Source of the DNA: Clostridium sp. Marseille-Q2269
Lineage (GTDB): Bacteria > Bacillota > Clostridia > Clostridiales > Clostridiaceae
DNA: 64,000 bases
Assembly (NCBI RefSeq): GCF_943736985.1
Contig: NZ_CALSFS010000010.1
Coordinates: forward strand, 1-64,000
Direction of reading: 5' to 3'
Both the position numbers and the translations under genes were made by a program. Of this stretch, positions 45,774 to 55,505 are shown piece after piece (the stretch's first letter is position 1; the number at the start of each line of letters is the position of its first letter). Below the pieces are notes generated by a model. That model was not told where the DNA came from and ran no database searches. It was given only the letters and a program-made list of their open reading frames with translations.

Positions 45774-47156
45774 TTATTTACTTAAATATTCATCAATAGC
45801 TTTAGCAGCATTTTTTCCTGCTCCCATAGCAAGTATTACAGTAGCAGCTCCTGTTACAGCATCGCCACCTGCATATACTCCTTCTCTTGAAGTTAATCCT
45901 GTTTCTTCTTCTGCTATTATACATCTTCTCTTATTGATCTCTAATCCCTTTGTAGTATGTGATATTAATGGATTTGGAGATGTTCCAAGAGACATTATTA
46001 CAGTATCTACATCCATTGTATATTCAGAACCTTCTATTTCAACTGGTCTTCTTCTTCCAGATGCATCTGACTCTCCTAATTCCATTTTCACACATTTCAT
46101 GCCTTTTACCCAGCCTTTTTCATCTTCTAATATTTCTACTGGATTTCTTAAAAGATCAAATATGATTCCTTCTTCTTTTGCATGATGTACTTCTTCTACT
46201 CTAGCTGGAAGTTCTTCTTCTGATCTTCTGTATACTATATGAACCTCTGCTCCAAGTCTTAATGCTGTTCTAGCAGCATCCATAGCAACGTTACCGCCTC
46301 CTACTACAGCTACTTTTTTACCTACTTTTATAGGTGTATCATACTCATCTTTAAAAGCTTTCATTAAATTATTTCTTGTTAAGAATTCATTAGCTGAAAA
46401 TACTCCATTAGCATTTTCTCCTGGAATTCCCATAAATTTTGGAAGTCCAGCTCCTGATCCTATAAATACTGCATCAAATTTTTCATCTTCTATAAGTTCA
46501 TCTATAGTAACGGTTCTTCCTATGATTACATTAGTTTCTATTTTTACACCTAATTTTTTAACATTTTCTATTTCATGTTTTACTACTGTATCCTTTGGTA
46601 GTCTAAATTCTGGTATTCCATAAACTAAAACTCCACCTGGTTCATGAAGAGCTTCAAATATAGTTACATCATAACCTTTTTTAGCTAGGTCACCTGCACA
46701 AGTAAGTCCTGCTGGACCACTTCCTATTACTGCTACTTTTTTATTTTTGCTAGTTTCCTTTTCTGATAAATCTATATCATGTTCTCTTGACCAATCTGCT
46801 ACAAATCTTTCAAGTTTTCCTATAGCTACTGGTTCTCCTTTTATACCAAGAACGCATTTACCTTCGCATTGGCTTTCTTGAGGACAGACTCTTCCACAAA
46901 CTGCTGGTAGTGCACTATATTTTGCTATAGTCTTTGCTGCTTTCTCAAATTCTTTATTTTTAACATGTTGTATAAATTCTGGTATCATTATTGAAACTGG
47001 GCACTTTGTTACACACATTGGTTTCTTACAATTTAGACATCTATTAGCTTCTGCCACAGCTTCTTCTTCATTATATCCTAAACACACTTCTTTAAAGTTT
47101 TTTGCCCTTACTTTTGGATCTTGTTCCCTAACTGGTATTTTCTTCATTCTATCCAT
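45774..47156 (-). CDS. nfnB: NfnB, NADPH-binding subunit of bifurcating transhydrogenase
   Basis: 460 residues of the glutamate-synthase small-subunit family. The N-terminal [4Fe-4S] domain has CLNCKKPMCVTKCP and CGRVCPQESQCEGKC. FAD binds at GSGPAGLTCAGDLAKKGYDV and NADP at GGGNVAMDAARTALRLGAEV, with the closing GGDAVTGAATVILAMGAG. With NfnA it forms the cytoplasmic NADH-dependent reduced ferredoxin:NADP+ oxidoreductase. No glutamate synthase large subunit is nearby and NfnA is, so this is Nfn and not GltD. It shares one base with the nfnA end. Confidence 0.9.
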   Translation of the reverse strand: MDRMKKIPVREQDPKVRAKNFKEVCLGYNEEEAVAEANRCLNCKKPMCVTKCPVSIMIPEFIQHVKNKEFEKAAKTIAKYSALPAVCGRVCPQESQCEGKCVLGIKGEPVAIGKLERFVADWSREHDIDLSEKETSKNKKVAVIGSGPAGLTCAGDLAKKGYDVTIFEALHEPGGVLVYGIPEFRLPKDTVVKHEIENVKKLGVKIETNVIIGRTVTIDELIEDEKFDAVFIGSGAGLPKFMGIPGENANGVFSANEFLTRNNLMKAFKDEYDTPIKVGKKVAVVGGGNVAMDAARTALRLGAEVHIVYRRSEEELPARVEEVHHAKEEGIIFDLLRNPVEILEDEKGWVKGMKCVKMELGESDASGRRRPVEIEGSEYTMDVDTVIMSLGTSPNPLISHTTKGLEINKRRCIIAEEETGLTSREGVYAGGDAVTGAATVILAMGAGKNAAKAIDEYLSK

Positions 47157-48043
47157 TATGCGTTACCCCCTGCTCCTATATGACATACATGTCCTTCTTT
47201 TTCTTCTTCTATTTTATGAAGTCTTTTTCCTTCTTCTGTTTTATATAAAGATTGTCTTTTCATAGCTTCACCGAAATCTACTAAGTGACCATCAAATTCT
47301 GGTCCATCTACACAAGTAAATTTTGTTTCTCCACCTACAGTTACTCTACAGGCTCCACACATTCCTGTTCCATCAACCATAAGTGTATTTAAACTTACAA
47401 TTGTAGGTATTTTATATTCTTTTGTTAGCTTAGCTACAAAATTCATCATAATCATAGGTCCTATAGTTATTACCCTATCATATTTTTCTCCATTATCTAT
47501 TAATTCTTTTAATTTATTTGTTACAAGTCCATGGAATCCATAAGAACCATCATCTGTACAAGGATATACTTTAGCTCCTAACTTTGTCATTTCATTTTCT
47601 AATAATATAAAATCTTTATTTTTTCCTCCTATTATAACTTCAGGCTTTATTCCTCTTTCACAAAGCCATTTTACTTGAGGATATACAGGTGCTGCTCCTA
47701 CTCCACCTGCCACAAACATTAATTTCATTTTTTTAAGAGATTCTAAATCTTCTTCTACAAATTCTGATGGTTGTCCAAGAGGACCTACAAAATCCATAAA
47801 ATAATCTCCTGCTTTAAGATCTACCATTCTAGTAGTTGATGAACCAACTGCTTGTACGACTATAGTAATTGTACCTTTTTTTTCATTATAATCTGCTACT
47901 GTAAGTGGTATTCTTTCGCCTTTTTCATCTATTCTTACTATAATAAATTGTCCTGGCTTTGCTGATTTAGCTACTCTTTTTGCTTCCACTTCTATAGAAT
48001 ATATTTTTGGTGCTAATTCTTTTTTTTCAATTATCTTATACAA
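47156..48043 (-). CDS. nfnA: NfnA, NADH/FAD and [2Fe-2S] subunit of bifurcating transhydrogenase
   Basis: About 295 residues of the PyrK/sulfide-dehydrogenase-alpha group: FAD domain (PGQFIIVRIDEKGERIPLTV), NAD domain (FVAGGVGAAPVYP), and a [2Fe-2S] loop GTGMCGACRVTVGG with the last ligand in FTCVDGPEFDGH. The frame opens with ATG 48049, only a few bases from GGGGGA. The TTG at 48043 is better spaced and gives the usual start (YKIIEKKELAP), so I use it. It is first in the two-gene operon. Confidence 0.9.
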   Translation of the reverse strand: MYKIIEKKELAPKIYSIEVEAKRVAKSAKPGQFIIVRIDEKGERIPLTVADYNEKKGTITIVVQAVGSSTTRMVDLKAGDYFMDFVGPLGQPSEFVEEDLESLKKMKLMFVAGGVGAAPVYPQVKWLCERGIKPEVIIGGKNKDFILLENEMTKLGAKVYPCTDDGSYGFHGLVTNKLKELIDNGEKYDRVITIGPMIMMNFVAKLTKEYKIPTIVSLNTLMVDGTGMCGACRVTVGGETKFTCVDGPEFDGHLVDFGEAMKRQSLYKTEEGKRLHKIEEEKEGHVCHIGAGGNA

Positions 48044-48176
48044 TCTCATTCCCCCTATTTTGTTGTTCTATTAATGTGATATTTTTATTAGAAATAAATA
48101 TAAACACTATAAGTGCTTTAATAAGTTTTTTATAAACTTAATTTAATAATCATTAAAAGAACTTATATTAATTTTT

Positions 48177-48315
48177 TATATTTGAAACTAAGAATTCTAT
48201 TTATAAAAATTCTTAGTTTCAAATATAATTTTTATCCCAATCAAAAATTTATAATATTTTAAATCGACATGAAACTCTAAAACTTCCTCCTTATATTAAA
48301 GGAAGCCTTAGAGTT
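48177..48315. terminator. Two consecutive hairpins between the alcohol dehydrogenase and nfnA genes
   Basis: The first has a perfect 16-bp core stem (48181-48196 with 48208-48223). The second has arms AACTCTAA..CTTCCT and AGGAAG..TTAGAGTT (48273-48287 with 48300-48315). One may terminate the dehydrogenase transcript, which stops at 48432. The other may belong to the nfnA leader. I see no riboswitch pattern in 48044-48431. Confidence 0.5.
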
Positions 48316-48431
48316 ATAAGATAACTTTCTTATCTACAAAAATTTGTTTATTAATTAAAAGAGAAGTACTGCAATCATAATTATAGCTATTTTTTATCTT
48401 CTCTTATTAAATTTTTTAATTACACTTTCAC

Positions 48432-49598
48432 TTAAAATTCTACATCTTCTCCATAATATGTGCAAGTAAATAATTTCTCCATAGTTGCATCATCAATTTT
48501 TCTTGGATTTGATCCAGTACAAGCATCTAACACTGCATTATGAGAAATATATTTAACATTTTCTTTAAATTCATCTTCTTTTATACCATATTCTTTTAAA
48601 GTTAATGGTATATTCATAGTTTTGTTCATTTCTCTTATCATTTCTATTAAAGATTTAACTAATTCATCAGTATTTTCACCTTTAAGTCCAAGTGTTTTTG
48701 CAATAGTAGCATATCTTTCTTTGCAATCTTTAGCATTATATTGGATTACATAAGGTAAGAAAATTGCGTTAGCACATCCATGAGGAATATGGAATACTGC
48801 TCCTGTTTTATGAGCCATTGAATGTGCAATTCCAAGTAATGCATTAGAAAAAGCCATTCCTGCTAAACATTGAGCTAAATGCATTTGTCCTCTTGATTCT
48901 TTATCTCCATTATAGGATTTAACTAAATGTTCTTTTATCATAACTATAGCTTGTATTGCAAGTGGGTCTGAAAATACAGATCTTAATCCTGCTACATAAG
49001 CTTCTATAGCATGAGTTAATGCATCCATACCAGTATGAGCTGTTAATTTAGCTGGCATTGTTTGAGCTAAATCTGGATCTACTATAGCTACATCTGGAGT
49101 CAAGTTAAAATCGGCTAAAGGATATTTAATTTTTTTCTTGTAATCAGTTATAACTGAAAAAGCTGTAACTTCAGTAGCTGTTCCACTAGTTGATGGTATA
49201 GCAACAAATTTAGCTTTTTGTCTTAATTCAGGTATTCCAAATGGTACAACTGCTTGTTCGAATGTGAAATCTGGGTACTCATAGAATATCCACATAGCTT
49301 TTGCTGCATCTATTGGTGAACCACCACCTATTGAAACTATTAGATCGGGCTTAAATTCTCTCATAACAGCAGCACCATTCATAACAGTTTCAACTGATGG
49401 GTCTGGTTCTACGCCTTCAATTAATCTAACTTCTATACCTGCTTCTTTTAAATAACTTTCTACTTTATCTAAAAATCCAAATCTTTTCATCGAACCGCCG
49501 CCAACAACTACTACGGCTTTCTTACCTTTTAATGTCTTTAATGATTCTAAAGAACCTTTTCCAAAATAAAGATCTCTTGGCAATGTGAATCTTTCCAT
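48432..49598 (-). CDS. Iron-containing alcohol dehydrogenase
   Basis: 388 residues of the group III Fe-alcohol dehydrogenases (butanol/1,3-propanediol type). NAD(P) binding has GGGSMKRFG and SIGGGSPIDAAKAMW. Metal ligands lie in DPDLAQTMP region, HTGMDALTHAIEAYV, GIAHSMAHKTGAVFHIPHG and CTGSNPRK at the end. It reduces aldehydes to alcohols as an electron sink. A consensus sigma-54 promoter precedes it, and a sigma-54 activator gene lies just upstream, so its expression is probably switched on by that activator. GGAGGAG precedes ATG 49598. Confidence 0.9.
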   Translation of the reverse strand: MERFTLPRDLYFGKGSLESLKTLKGKKAVVVVGGGSMKRFGFLDKVESYLKEAGIEVRLIEGVEPDPSVETVMNGAAVMREFKPDLIVSIGGGSPIDAAKAMWIFYEYPDFTFEQAVVPFGIPELRQKAKFVAIPSTSGTATEVTAFSVITDYKKKIKYPLADFNLTPDVAIVDPDLAQTMPAKLTAHTGMDALTHAIEAYVAGLRSVFSDPLAIQAIVMIKEHLVKSYNGDKESRGQMHLAQCLAGMAFSNALLGIAHSMAHKTGAVFHIPHGCANAIFLPYVIQYNAKDCKERYATIAKTLGLKGENTDELVKSLIEMIREMNKTMNIPLTLKEYGIKEDEFKENVKYISHNAVLDACTGSNPRKIDDATMEKLFTCTYYGEDVEF

Positions 49599-49677
49599 AG
49601 TTAGAACTCCTCCTAATATTTATTTAATGTTAAAATATTTTTAATAATTTAGTAATATTAATATTGCACAAATATTT

Positions 49678-49696
49678 AAAGCAACTACCATGCCAA
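49678..49696 (-). promoter_or_regulatory. Sigma-54 (-24/-12) promoter
   Basis: On the minus strand it reads TTGGCATGGTAGTTGCTTT: GG at -24, exactly ten bases, then GC at -12. It matches the RpoN consensus nearly fully. It lies 80 bases upstream of the alcohol dehydrogenase start and downstream of an RpoN-activator gene. Confidence 0.85.
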
Positions 49697-49916
49697 AAAT
49701 TTAACAAACTTATAAAATTTTATTTATATTTTTTATTCATTAGTATATAATATTACAAAATATAAAATAATATTTATGTTTTTAAAGCTTTTTCCCCTGA
49801 ATATATGCTTTTTTAACATAATATATTGTAATAACAATTTATGTGATAAAATAATAACTATTTTGTTAAAAAATAAATTAATATTTATGACATTTGCCCT
49901 ATATAATAGAAAAACC

Positions 49917-49957
49917 AAAGCAGCTTAGTGTATTATTTTTATACACTAAGCTGCTTT
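49917..49957 (-). terminator. Terminator after the sigma-54 activator gene
   Basis: A 16-bp perfect stem (arms 49917-49932 and 49942-49957) is followed on the minus strand by GGTTTTTCT. Confidence 0.7.
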
Positions 49958-49958
49958 G

Positions 49959-49999
49959 AACTGTATGATTTTTATACATTGTATAAAAATCATACAGTT
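49959..49999. promoter_or_regulatory. Perfect 41-bp palindrome, candidate activator-binding site
   Basis: The 20-base arm beginning AACTGTATGATTT is mirrored exactly around a single T at 49979. It lies about 265-305 bases upstream of the -24 box, within the range for an enhancer site of the RpoN activator. A plus-strand terminator is the alternative, since T-rich DNA follows on that side, but no plus-strand gene ends here. Confidence 0.5.
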
Positions 50000-50079
50000 T
50001 GTTTTTATATTTTTGTTACTTACTTATAAAACAAAAGTATAGTTTTTCACTATATATTTAACATAATAAAATCAATATT

Positions 50080-51990
50080 TTAAATTTCATATTTTTTAAT
50101 TTTAGAATATAGAGTAGCTCTAGTTATACCAAGAGCTTTTGCGGTTTGGGACATATTATCATTATATTCATTTAATGTATTTATAATAGCTTCTTTTTCA
50201 ATTTCAGCTAAAGTTTTTATCTTACTACTATATAAAAGTTCTATGTTATTTTCGTGAAAACTATGATTATCATTAGCATCTTTACAATCTTGTTCCAACA
50301 TAAAAGAACTATCTCCATTTAAATTAACTATGTTCTCAATAAAGTTTTCTAACTCTCTTATATTCCCTGGCCAATTGTACTGTAACATATTAAAATATAC
50401 ATCTCTCTTTAATTTAGGCATTGGTTTATTTAACTTTATAGCTTTATTCCTTAAAAAATATCTAATAAGTATAGGTAGATCTCCCTTTCTTTCTCTAATA
50501 GGAGGTAACTTTATAGGTATTACACTTAATCTATAGTATAAATCTTGTCTGAAAGTTCCCTTATCTACCTCTTTTTTCAAATCCTTATTAGTAGCACCAA
50601 TAATTCTAACATTTACAGGTATTATTTTATCTCCTCCAACTCTAGTTACATATCCTTCTTGCAGAACTCTTAGTAAATTCACTTGCATGTCTAAAGGCAT
50701 TTCTCCTATTTCGTCTAAAAATAAAGTACCTCCATTAGCTAATTCAAATTTTCCTGCATGTCCACCTCTTCTAGCTCCTGTAAAAGCTCCATCTTCATAT
50801 CCAAAAAGTTCACTTTCTATTAAACTTTTAGGTATAGCTCCACAATTTATGGCAATAAAACTATTTTCTCTTCTATCACTATAATTGTGAATAGATTGAG
50901 CCAATAATTCTTTACCTGTACCACTTTCTCCTTCTATCAATACCGTTGAAGGTGATGAACTTATACTTTTAGCATAATTTATTACCCTTTTTATCTCTTG
51001 GCTTTCTCCTACAATATCTTGAAAATTATATACTGCTCTCATTCCACTATATTTATTTACCAAATCTAATACAGTTTTTATTTCCTTAAAAACTATAACC
51101 ATTCCAATCATTTCATTTTCTATTCTTATTGGTGTGGCAGAAACATTGTATCTTCCTTTAATGTATTCATCATTTAAAACTGCTTCTTTATCTTCATAAG
51201 TTTTACCATTTCTTATTCTCTCAAATATATATTTCCAATTTGGCAGTATACTCTCCACAGATTTCTCCAAAAGATCCTTATCCGTAATATTAAGTATACT
51301 ACAAGCAGCTTTATTTATAGTTTTAACCTGTCCATTAGAATCCACCACATATATTCCCGAAGATATTGAATCTACTATAGTATTCATATATTGATAAGTT
51401 TCTAATAATTTTTTATTTGTATTATCTATTTTTATTTGATTTTCTATAGATTTAACCGTTGCTACAACTAATCCCAAAGTGTGAGCATGCACCCTATCTC
51501 TGTCTCCAGTTAAATTTAAACATCCAATTATCTCTCCATTTATGTCATGTACTGGTGCTGCAGAGCATGTCCATCTATGATAAGCTTTTATAAAATGCTC
51601 TTTTTCAGATATTTGTATAGGCATGTTTTCCTTTATAGCCGTTCCCATAGCATTAGTTCCAATACTGTTTTCAGACATAAAGGCTCCTACTACCATATTT
51701 AAATTATAAGCTATATCTATTACTTCTTTATCTCCAGTGATTTTTAAAATACATCCTTCTTTGTCTGTTAAAATTATAAAAAATTCTGATCCCTTTAAGA
51801 AGTCATATATTATATCTATAAAAGGAGAAGCAACCTTTAAAAACTTCTTATTCTTCTCTATATTATTAGTAATTTCCTTACCTTTAAGAATTTTTTTAGG
51901 GAAAACTCTATTTTCCTCTATGCCAAAATATACAGATCTCTCATGAGATTTTTTTATTATATTATCCTGTTTTTCTTTACCATAAATCAA
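50080..51990 (-). CDS. Sigma-54-dependent activator (GAF-PAS-AAA+-Fis)
   Basis: 636 residues, AcoR-like. An N-terminal GAF-type sensor (about 60-190, with NSIGTNAMGTAI) is followed by a PAS domain (about 205-310, with STGIYVVDSNGQ-like DSISSGIYVVDSNG), then the AAA+ core with Walker A GESGTGKE, the sigma-54 contact loop GAFTGA and Walker B GGTLFLDEIGEMP. A C-terminal Fis helix-turn-helix follows (MSQTAKALGITRATLYSKI). It uses ATP to open RpoN promoters and most likely controls the alcohol dehydrogenase downstream. The start is a TTG at 51990 after AAGGAAGTG. Confidence 0.92.
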   Translation of the reverse strand: MIYGKEKQDNIIKKSHERSVYFGIEENRVFPKKILKGKEITNNIEKNKKFLKVASPFIDIIYDFLKGSEFFIILTDKEGCILKITGDKEVIDIAYNLNMVVGAFMSENSIGTNAMGTAIKENMPIQISEKEHFIKAYHRWTCSAAPVHDINGEIIGCLNLTGDRDRVHAHTLGLVVATVKSIENQIKIDNTNKKLLETYQYMNTIVDSISSGIYVVDSNGQVKTINKAACSILNITDKDLLEKSVESILPNWKYIFERIRNGKTYEDKEAVLNDEYIKGRYNVSATPIRIENEMIGMVIVFKEIKTVLDLVNKYSGMRAVYNFQDIVGESQEIKRVINYAKSISSSPSTVLIEGESGTGKELLAQSIHNYSDRRENSFIAINCGAIPKSLIESELFGYEDGAFTGARRGGHAGKFELANGGTLFLDEIGEMPLDMQVNLLRVLQEGYVTRVGGDKIIPVNVRIIGATNKDLKKEVDKGTFRQDLYYRLSVIPIKLPPIRERKGDLPILIRYFLRNKAIKLNKPMPKLKRDVYFNMLQYNWPGNIRELENFIENIVNLNGDSSFMLEQDCKDANDNHSFHENNIELLYSSKIKTLAEIEKEAIINTLNEYNDNMSQTAKALGITRATLYSKIKKYEI

Positions 51991-52246
51991 TCTATCACTT
52001 CCTTATGGAAATATTATATCAAAATTTAGATTTTTATATAATTTTATATTTTAATTTGTAATTTTATTATACCATTAATAAAAATTCTACTTATACAGTA
52101 TTAAACTTAATTTATTTTTCAGAATATTTCCAATTGCTATATTGCTATTTTTATATCAATATATTATATTAGAGTTGTTAGGTAAATTAAGGCAATAAAT
52201 AAATTTAATTACTGAATTTAACATATATTTAAAAGAGGAGGATTTT

Positions 52247-54250
52247 ATGGATACTAAATATTCAAATTTATTTGAACCTATTAAAATAGGTAAAATGGAA
52301 GTTAAAAACAGATTCGTAATGGCTCCTATGGGACCTGCTGGACTTTGCTCTGAAGATGGCAGTTTTAATGAAAAAGGTATTGAATACTATACAGAAAGAG
52401 CAAAAGGTGGTACCGGCTTAATAATGACCGGTGTTACTTATGTTGAAAATCACATAGAAAAATGTGCTATGCCTTCTATGCCCTGTCCAACAATAAATCC
52501 TACAAATTTTATAAAAACAGCAAAAGTTCTTACTGAAAGGGTACATGCCTATGATTCAAAAATATTTCTTCAGTTAACAGCAGGTTTTGGACGTGTTAGC
52601 ATACTTAATATGGTTGGAAATGTTACTCCAATAGCACCTTCTGCTATTCCTCATAAATGGAATCCTGAAATAACCTGTAGACCTCTTACCATAGAAGAAA
52701 TAGAAACTTATATAAAAAGATTTGGTGAATCTGCTGTTATAGCAAAAGAATCAGGTTTTGATGGTATAGAAGTACATGCTGTACATGAAGGATATCTGCT
52801 TGATCAATTCACTATACCACTATATAACAGAAGAACTGATAAATATGGTGGAAGTTTAGAAAATAGATTAAGATTTCCTATAGCTATTCTTAATGAAATT
52901 AAAGAAAAATGCGGTAAGGATTTTCCAGTATCCCTTCGTTATAGTGTTAAAAGTTATGTAAAAGGCTTCAATGACGGTGCAGTACCTGGGGAAGACTTTG
53001 AAGAAAAAGGTCGTGATTTAGAAGAAGGGCTAAAAGTTGCAAAAATACTAGAAGAAGCTGGTTACGATGCATTTAACGCAGATGCTGGAACTTATGACTC
53101 TTGGTATTGGAATCATCCACCTATGTATTTTGAAAAAGGAATGTATCTTTCACTAAATGAAAAATTAAAGAAGGTGCTTAAAGTTCCTGTAATAACTGCA
53201 GGAAGAATGGACAACCCTCACCTTGCAAGTGAAGCTATATCTTCTGGGAAAACAGATATGATAGGCTTAGGCAGACCTCTTTTAGCTGATGCATATCTTC
53301 CAAGAAAAATAAAAGAAGGAAAGATTAGAGATATTCGTCCATGCTTATCCTGCCAAGATGGATGTATGGGCCGATTAGCTTCTGGTGGTGGAATTTCTTG
53401 TGCTGTGAATCCTGCTACAGGTAGAGAAAAAGAGTTTAGACTAACACCTGCTACAACAATAAAAAACATATTAATTATTGGTGGCGGTGTTGCTGGTTGT
53501 GAAGCTGCAAGAGTTTCTTCTCTTCGTGGTCATAAAGTTACTTTGTATGAAAAGACAAATAAATTGGGTGGAAATATTGTACCAGGATCAGTACCAGAAT
53601 TTAAAAATGATGATAAGGCTCTTATGAAATGGTACGATAATCAGTTGCAAGAAATTGGTGTTGATGTACATTTAAATACTGAAGTTACAAAAGATTTGGT
53701 TCATAAAACAGATCCTGATGTAATTATTGTAGCTACAGGCTCAACACCTAAAATATTAAAACTAGATGGTAATATGGAAAAAGTTTATACCGCTGAAGAT
53801 ATACTTTTAGGTAATAAAAATCCAGGACTCTCAGTAATAATTGTAGGTGGTGGTTTAGTCGGATGTGAAACTGCTCTTTGGCTTGTAAATCAGGGAAAAA
53901 AAGTTACTATTGTAGAAGCCTTAGATAATATATTAGCATCTGGTCCTCCCATATGTCATGCAAACAGCCAAATGCTAAAAGATCTTCTAAAATTCCATAA
54001 GGTTAATATTAAAACTAACTCTTCAATAGTTAAAGTAACAGAAGAAGGTGCTATAGTAAAAGAAGGAAATAAGGATTCTACAATTGCCGCTGATTCTATT
54101 ATTTTATCTGTAGGATATAACTCTAGAAGAGATTTATACCATGAATTAAAATTTGATGATAAAGAAATGTATTTATTGGGAGATGCAAGAGAAGTAAAAA
54201 ATATTTTAACTGCAATATGGGATGCTTATGAAGTAGCAAGAAATATATAA
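52247..54250 (+). CDS. 2-enoate reductase-type flavoprotein (old yellow enzyme plus FAD/NAD domain)
   Basis: 667 residues. The N-terminal TIM barrel binds FMN (FVMAPMGPAGL, EVHAVHEGYLLDQF, YSVKSYVKGFNDG, LGRPLLAD). A [4Fe-4S] site follows (CLSCQDGCMG with the next Cys in ISCAVNPATG). The C-terminal part binds FAD and NAD(P)H (IIGGGVAGCEAARV, VGGGLVGCETALWL). It closely resembles clostridial enoate/cinnamate reductase FldZ in order and motifs. It reduces the C=C bond of 2-enoates with NADH. AGAGGAGG precedes the ATG. It stands alone, divergent from the sigma-54 activator. Confidence 0.88.
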   Translation: MDTKYSNLFEPIKIGKMEVKNRFVMAPMGPAGLCSEDGSFNEKGIEYYTERAKGGTGLIMTGVTYVENHIEKCAMPSMPCPTINPTNFIKTAKVLTERVHAYDSKIFLQLTAGFGRVSILNMVGNVTPIAPSAIPHKWNPEITCRPLTIEEIETYIKRFGESAVIAKESGFDGIEVHAVHEGYLLDQFTIPLYNRRTDKYGGSLENRLRFPIAILNEIKEKCGKDFPVSLRYSVKSYVKGFNDGAVPGEDFEEKGRDLEEGLKVAKILEEAGYDAFNADAGTYDSWYWNHPPMYFEKGMYLSLNEKLKKVLKVPVITAGRMDNPHLASEAISSGKTDMIGLGRPLLADAYLPRKIKEGKIRDIRPCLSCQDGCMGRLASGGGISCAVNPATGREKEFRLTPATTIKNILIIGGGVAGCEAARVSSLRGHKVTLYEKTNKLGGNIVPGSVPEFKNDDKALMKWYDNQLQEIGVDVHLNTEVTKDLVHKTDPDVIIVATGSTPKILKLDGNMEKVYTAEDILLGNKNPGLSVIIVGGGLVGCETALWLVNQGKKVTIVEALDNILASGPPICHANSQMLKDLLKFHKVNIKTNSSIVKVTEEGAIVKEGNKDSTIAADSIILSVGYNSRRDLYHELKFDDKEMYLLGDAREVKNILTAIWDAYEVARNI

Positions 54251-54376
54251 AAGCTGTGATTTAACATTTCATGTAAGTTAAATTATAATTAAACCATAAA
54301 CAATATATTTTATATTAGGGCGTGTCTGAAAACTGGTCTTATGTCAATATCTTGGACACAAAAAGTCAAACTTTTT

Positions 54377-55139
54377 TTATGCTACACTTCTAGCTAATAA
54401 TTCACATTGATCTGGGGTCATGTAATTAATAGAAGAGTGTAGCCTTTTTTACTAAATGATTGTGTAATATTAAACTTTTTACATAGCTCCTTTAAGTCAT
54501 TACTAGTGTATTGAGATCCTAAATCGCTATGGAATATTAGTTGCTTATTTTTATGAGGAGATTGGCTGAAATAAGCATTTTTTAAGGCTTTAACAACTAA
54601 ATCATTAGTCATTCTTTTACCGAAAGCGTAGCCAATTATTTTTTTAGAATGTAAGTCAAGAACTGAAGCTAAATAGCACCAACCATCTTTCATAGTATGA
54701 ATATATGTAATATCTCCTGCCCATTTTTCATTAATAGAAGTAGTAGTAAAATCTCTTTTTAAAATGTTTTCCAAACCTTCTGCTACCTTTTTAGTTGAAT
54801 GAGGTTTGTATTTTTTTACAGTTATTGCACAAAGGCCAAGTTCAGTCATTCGTCTTTGAACTCTCTTTAAGGATACTTTAAAGCCTTCTGTAGCAAGTAT
54901 ATGATGAATCCTAGGAGCACCATATATGCCTTTATTTTCTTTATATATCCTTTTGATAGCTGATTTTAATTCCTCATTTTCTATTTTTCTTGCAGATTTA
55001 GTTTTATCAAAAGATTTATAATATGTGCTTCTAGCTACGCCTAGAACGGTACACATAGTCTTAATATCATGATTGCTTTTATTACTATCTATAAATTCTA
55101 TTACTTCATCTAATTTCTTGTTGCAAATATGGCCATAGC
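54377..55139 (-). pseudogene. IS3 transposase OrfB, internal deletion
   Basis: The integrase core has the first two catalytic aspartates (AGDITYIHT and FHSDLGSQYTS). At about 54441-54446 the frame runs from NITQSFSKKG into a foreign ending. The true family tail, LHSSINYMTPDQCELLARSVA region, is still readable in another frame just after the joint and stops at 54377. About 60 codons, including the third catalytic residue (Glu), are missing. The element cannot transpose by itself. Confidence 0.85.
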
Positions 55140-55382
55140 TTTTTTTAATATTTCATTTTCCTCTTTAATTCTTGCCATTTCCTTTTTTAAAGCTTTGATC
55201 TCCTTCAATGTAATAACTTCATTTTCATCTACTTTAATTTCTTTTACATCTTTAATCCATCCGTTGATTGTTGATTTTGCAATGCCATATTCGCTATTTA
55301 GCTCTGATAAGCTCATGCCTGACTTAAATAAGTCTACTATCATATCTTTATATTCTTGATCGTATCTTCTGCCATTTCCCAT
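55110..55382 (-). CDS. IS3 transposase OrfA
   Basis: About 90 residues. A helix-turn-helix (LFKSGMSLSELNSEYGIAKSTINGWIKD) is followed by a leucine-zipper-like coiled coil (IKALKKEMARIKEENEILKKAM). An A7G run (55139-55146) near its end is the usual site for -1 frameshifting into OrfB: slipping there leads into SYGHICNKKLDEVIEFID. ATG 55382 (MGNGRRYDQEY) is preferred to 55391. Confidence 0.85.
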   Translation of the reverse strand: MGNGRRYDQEYKDMIVDLFKSGMSLSELNSEYGIAKSTINGWIKDVKEIKVDENEVITLKEIKALKKEMARIKEENEILKKAMAIFATRN

Positions 55383-55505
55383 AATGGACACATGCTTTCT
55401 TAACTAAATATTATTTTACTTAGTTCGATTTAATGTGTCCACTACTTTATACTAGCACCACTATATAGAACATAAGTATAATATAAATTTATCAAAATCC
55501 GATAA

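Larger units (their letters stand above)
54353..55441 (-). mobile_element. IS3-family (IS150-like) insertion sequence, defective
   Basis: Inverted ends TGGACACAAAAAGTCAAACT (left, from 54353) and TGGACACATTAAATCGAACT (right, reverse strand, ending 55441) match at 16 of 20 positions. The element is about 1.09 kb, shorter than the usual 1.25-1.5 kb because OrfB has an internal deletion. No 3-bp target duplication is obvious. It lies directly upstream of a 5'-truncated antiterminator gene. Confidence 0.85.

Noticed and set aside
45774..47156. Glutamate synthase small subunit (gltD)
   Set aside because: No large subunit gene is nearby, and the neighbour is an NfnA-type flavoprotein, which makes NfnB more likely.
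49733..49918. 61-residue minus-strand frame between the sigma-54 activator and alcohol dehydrogenase genes
   Set aside because: Composition is that of AT-rich spacer, there is no ribosome site, and it lies between a terminator and a sigma-54 promoter.
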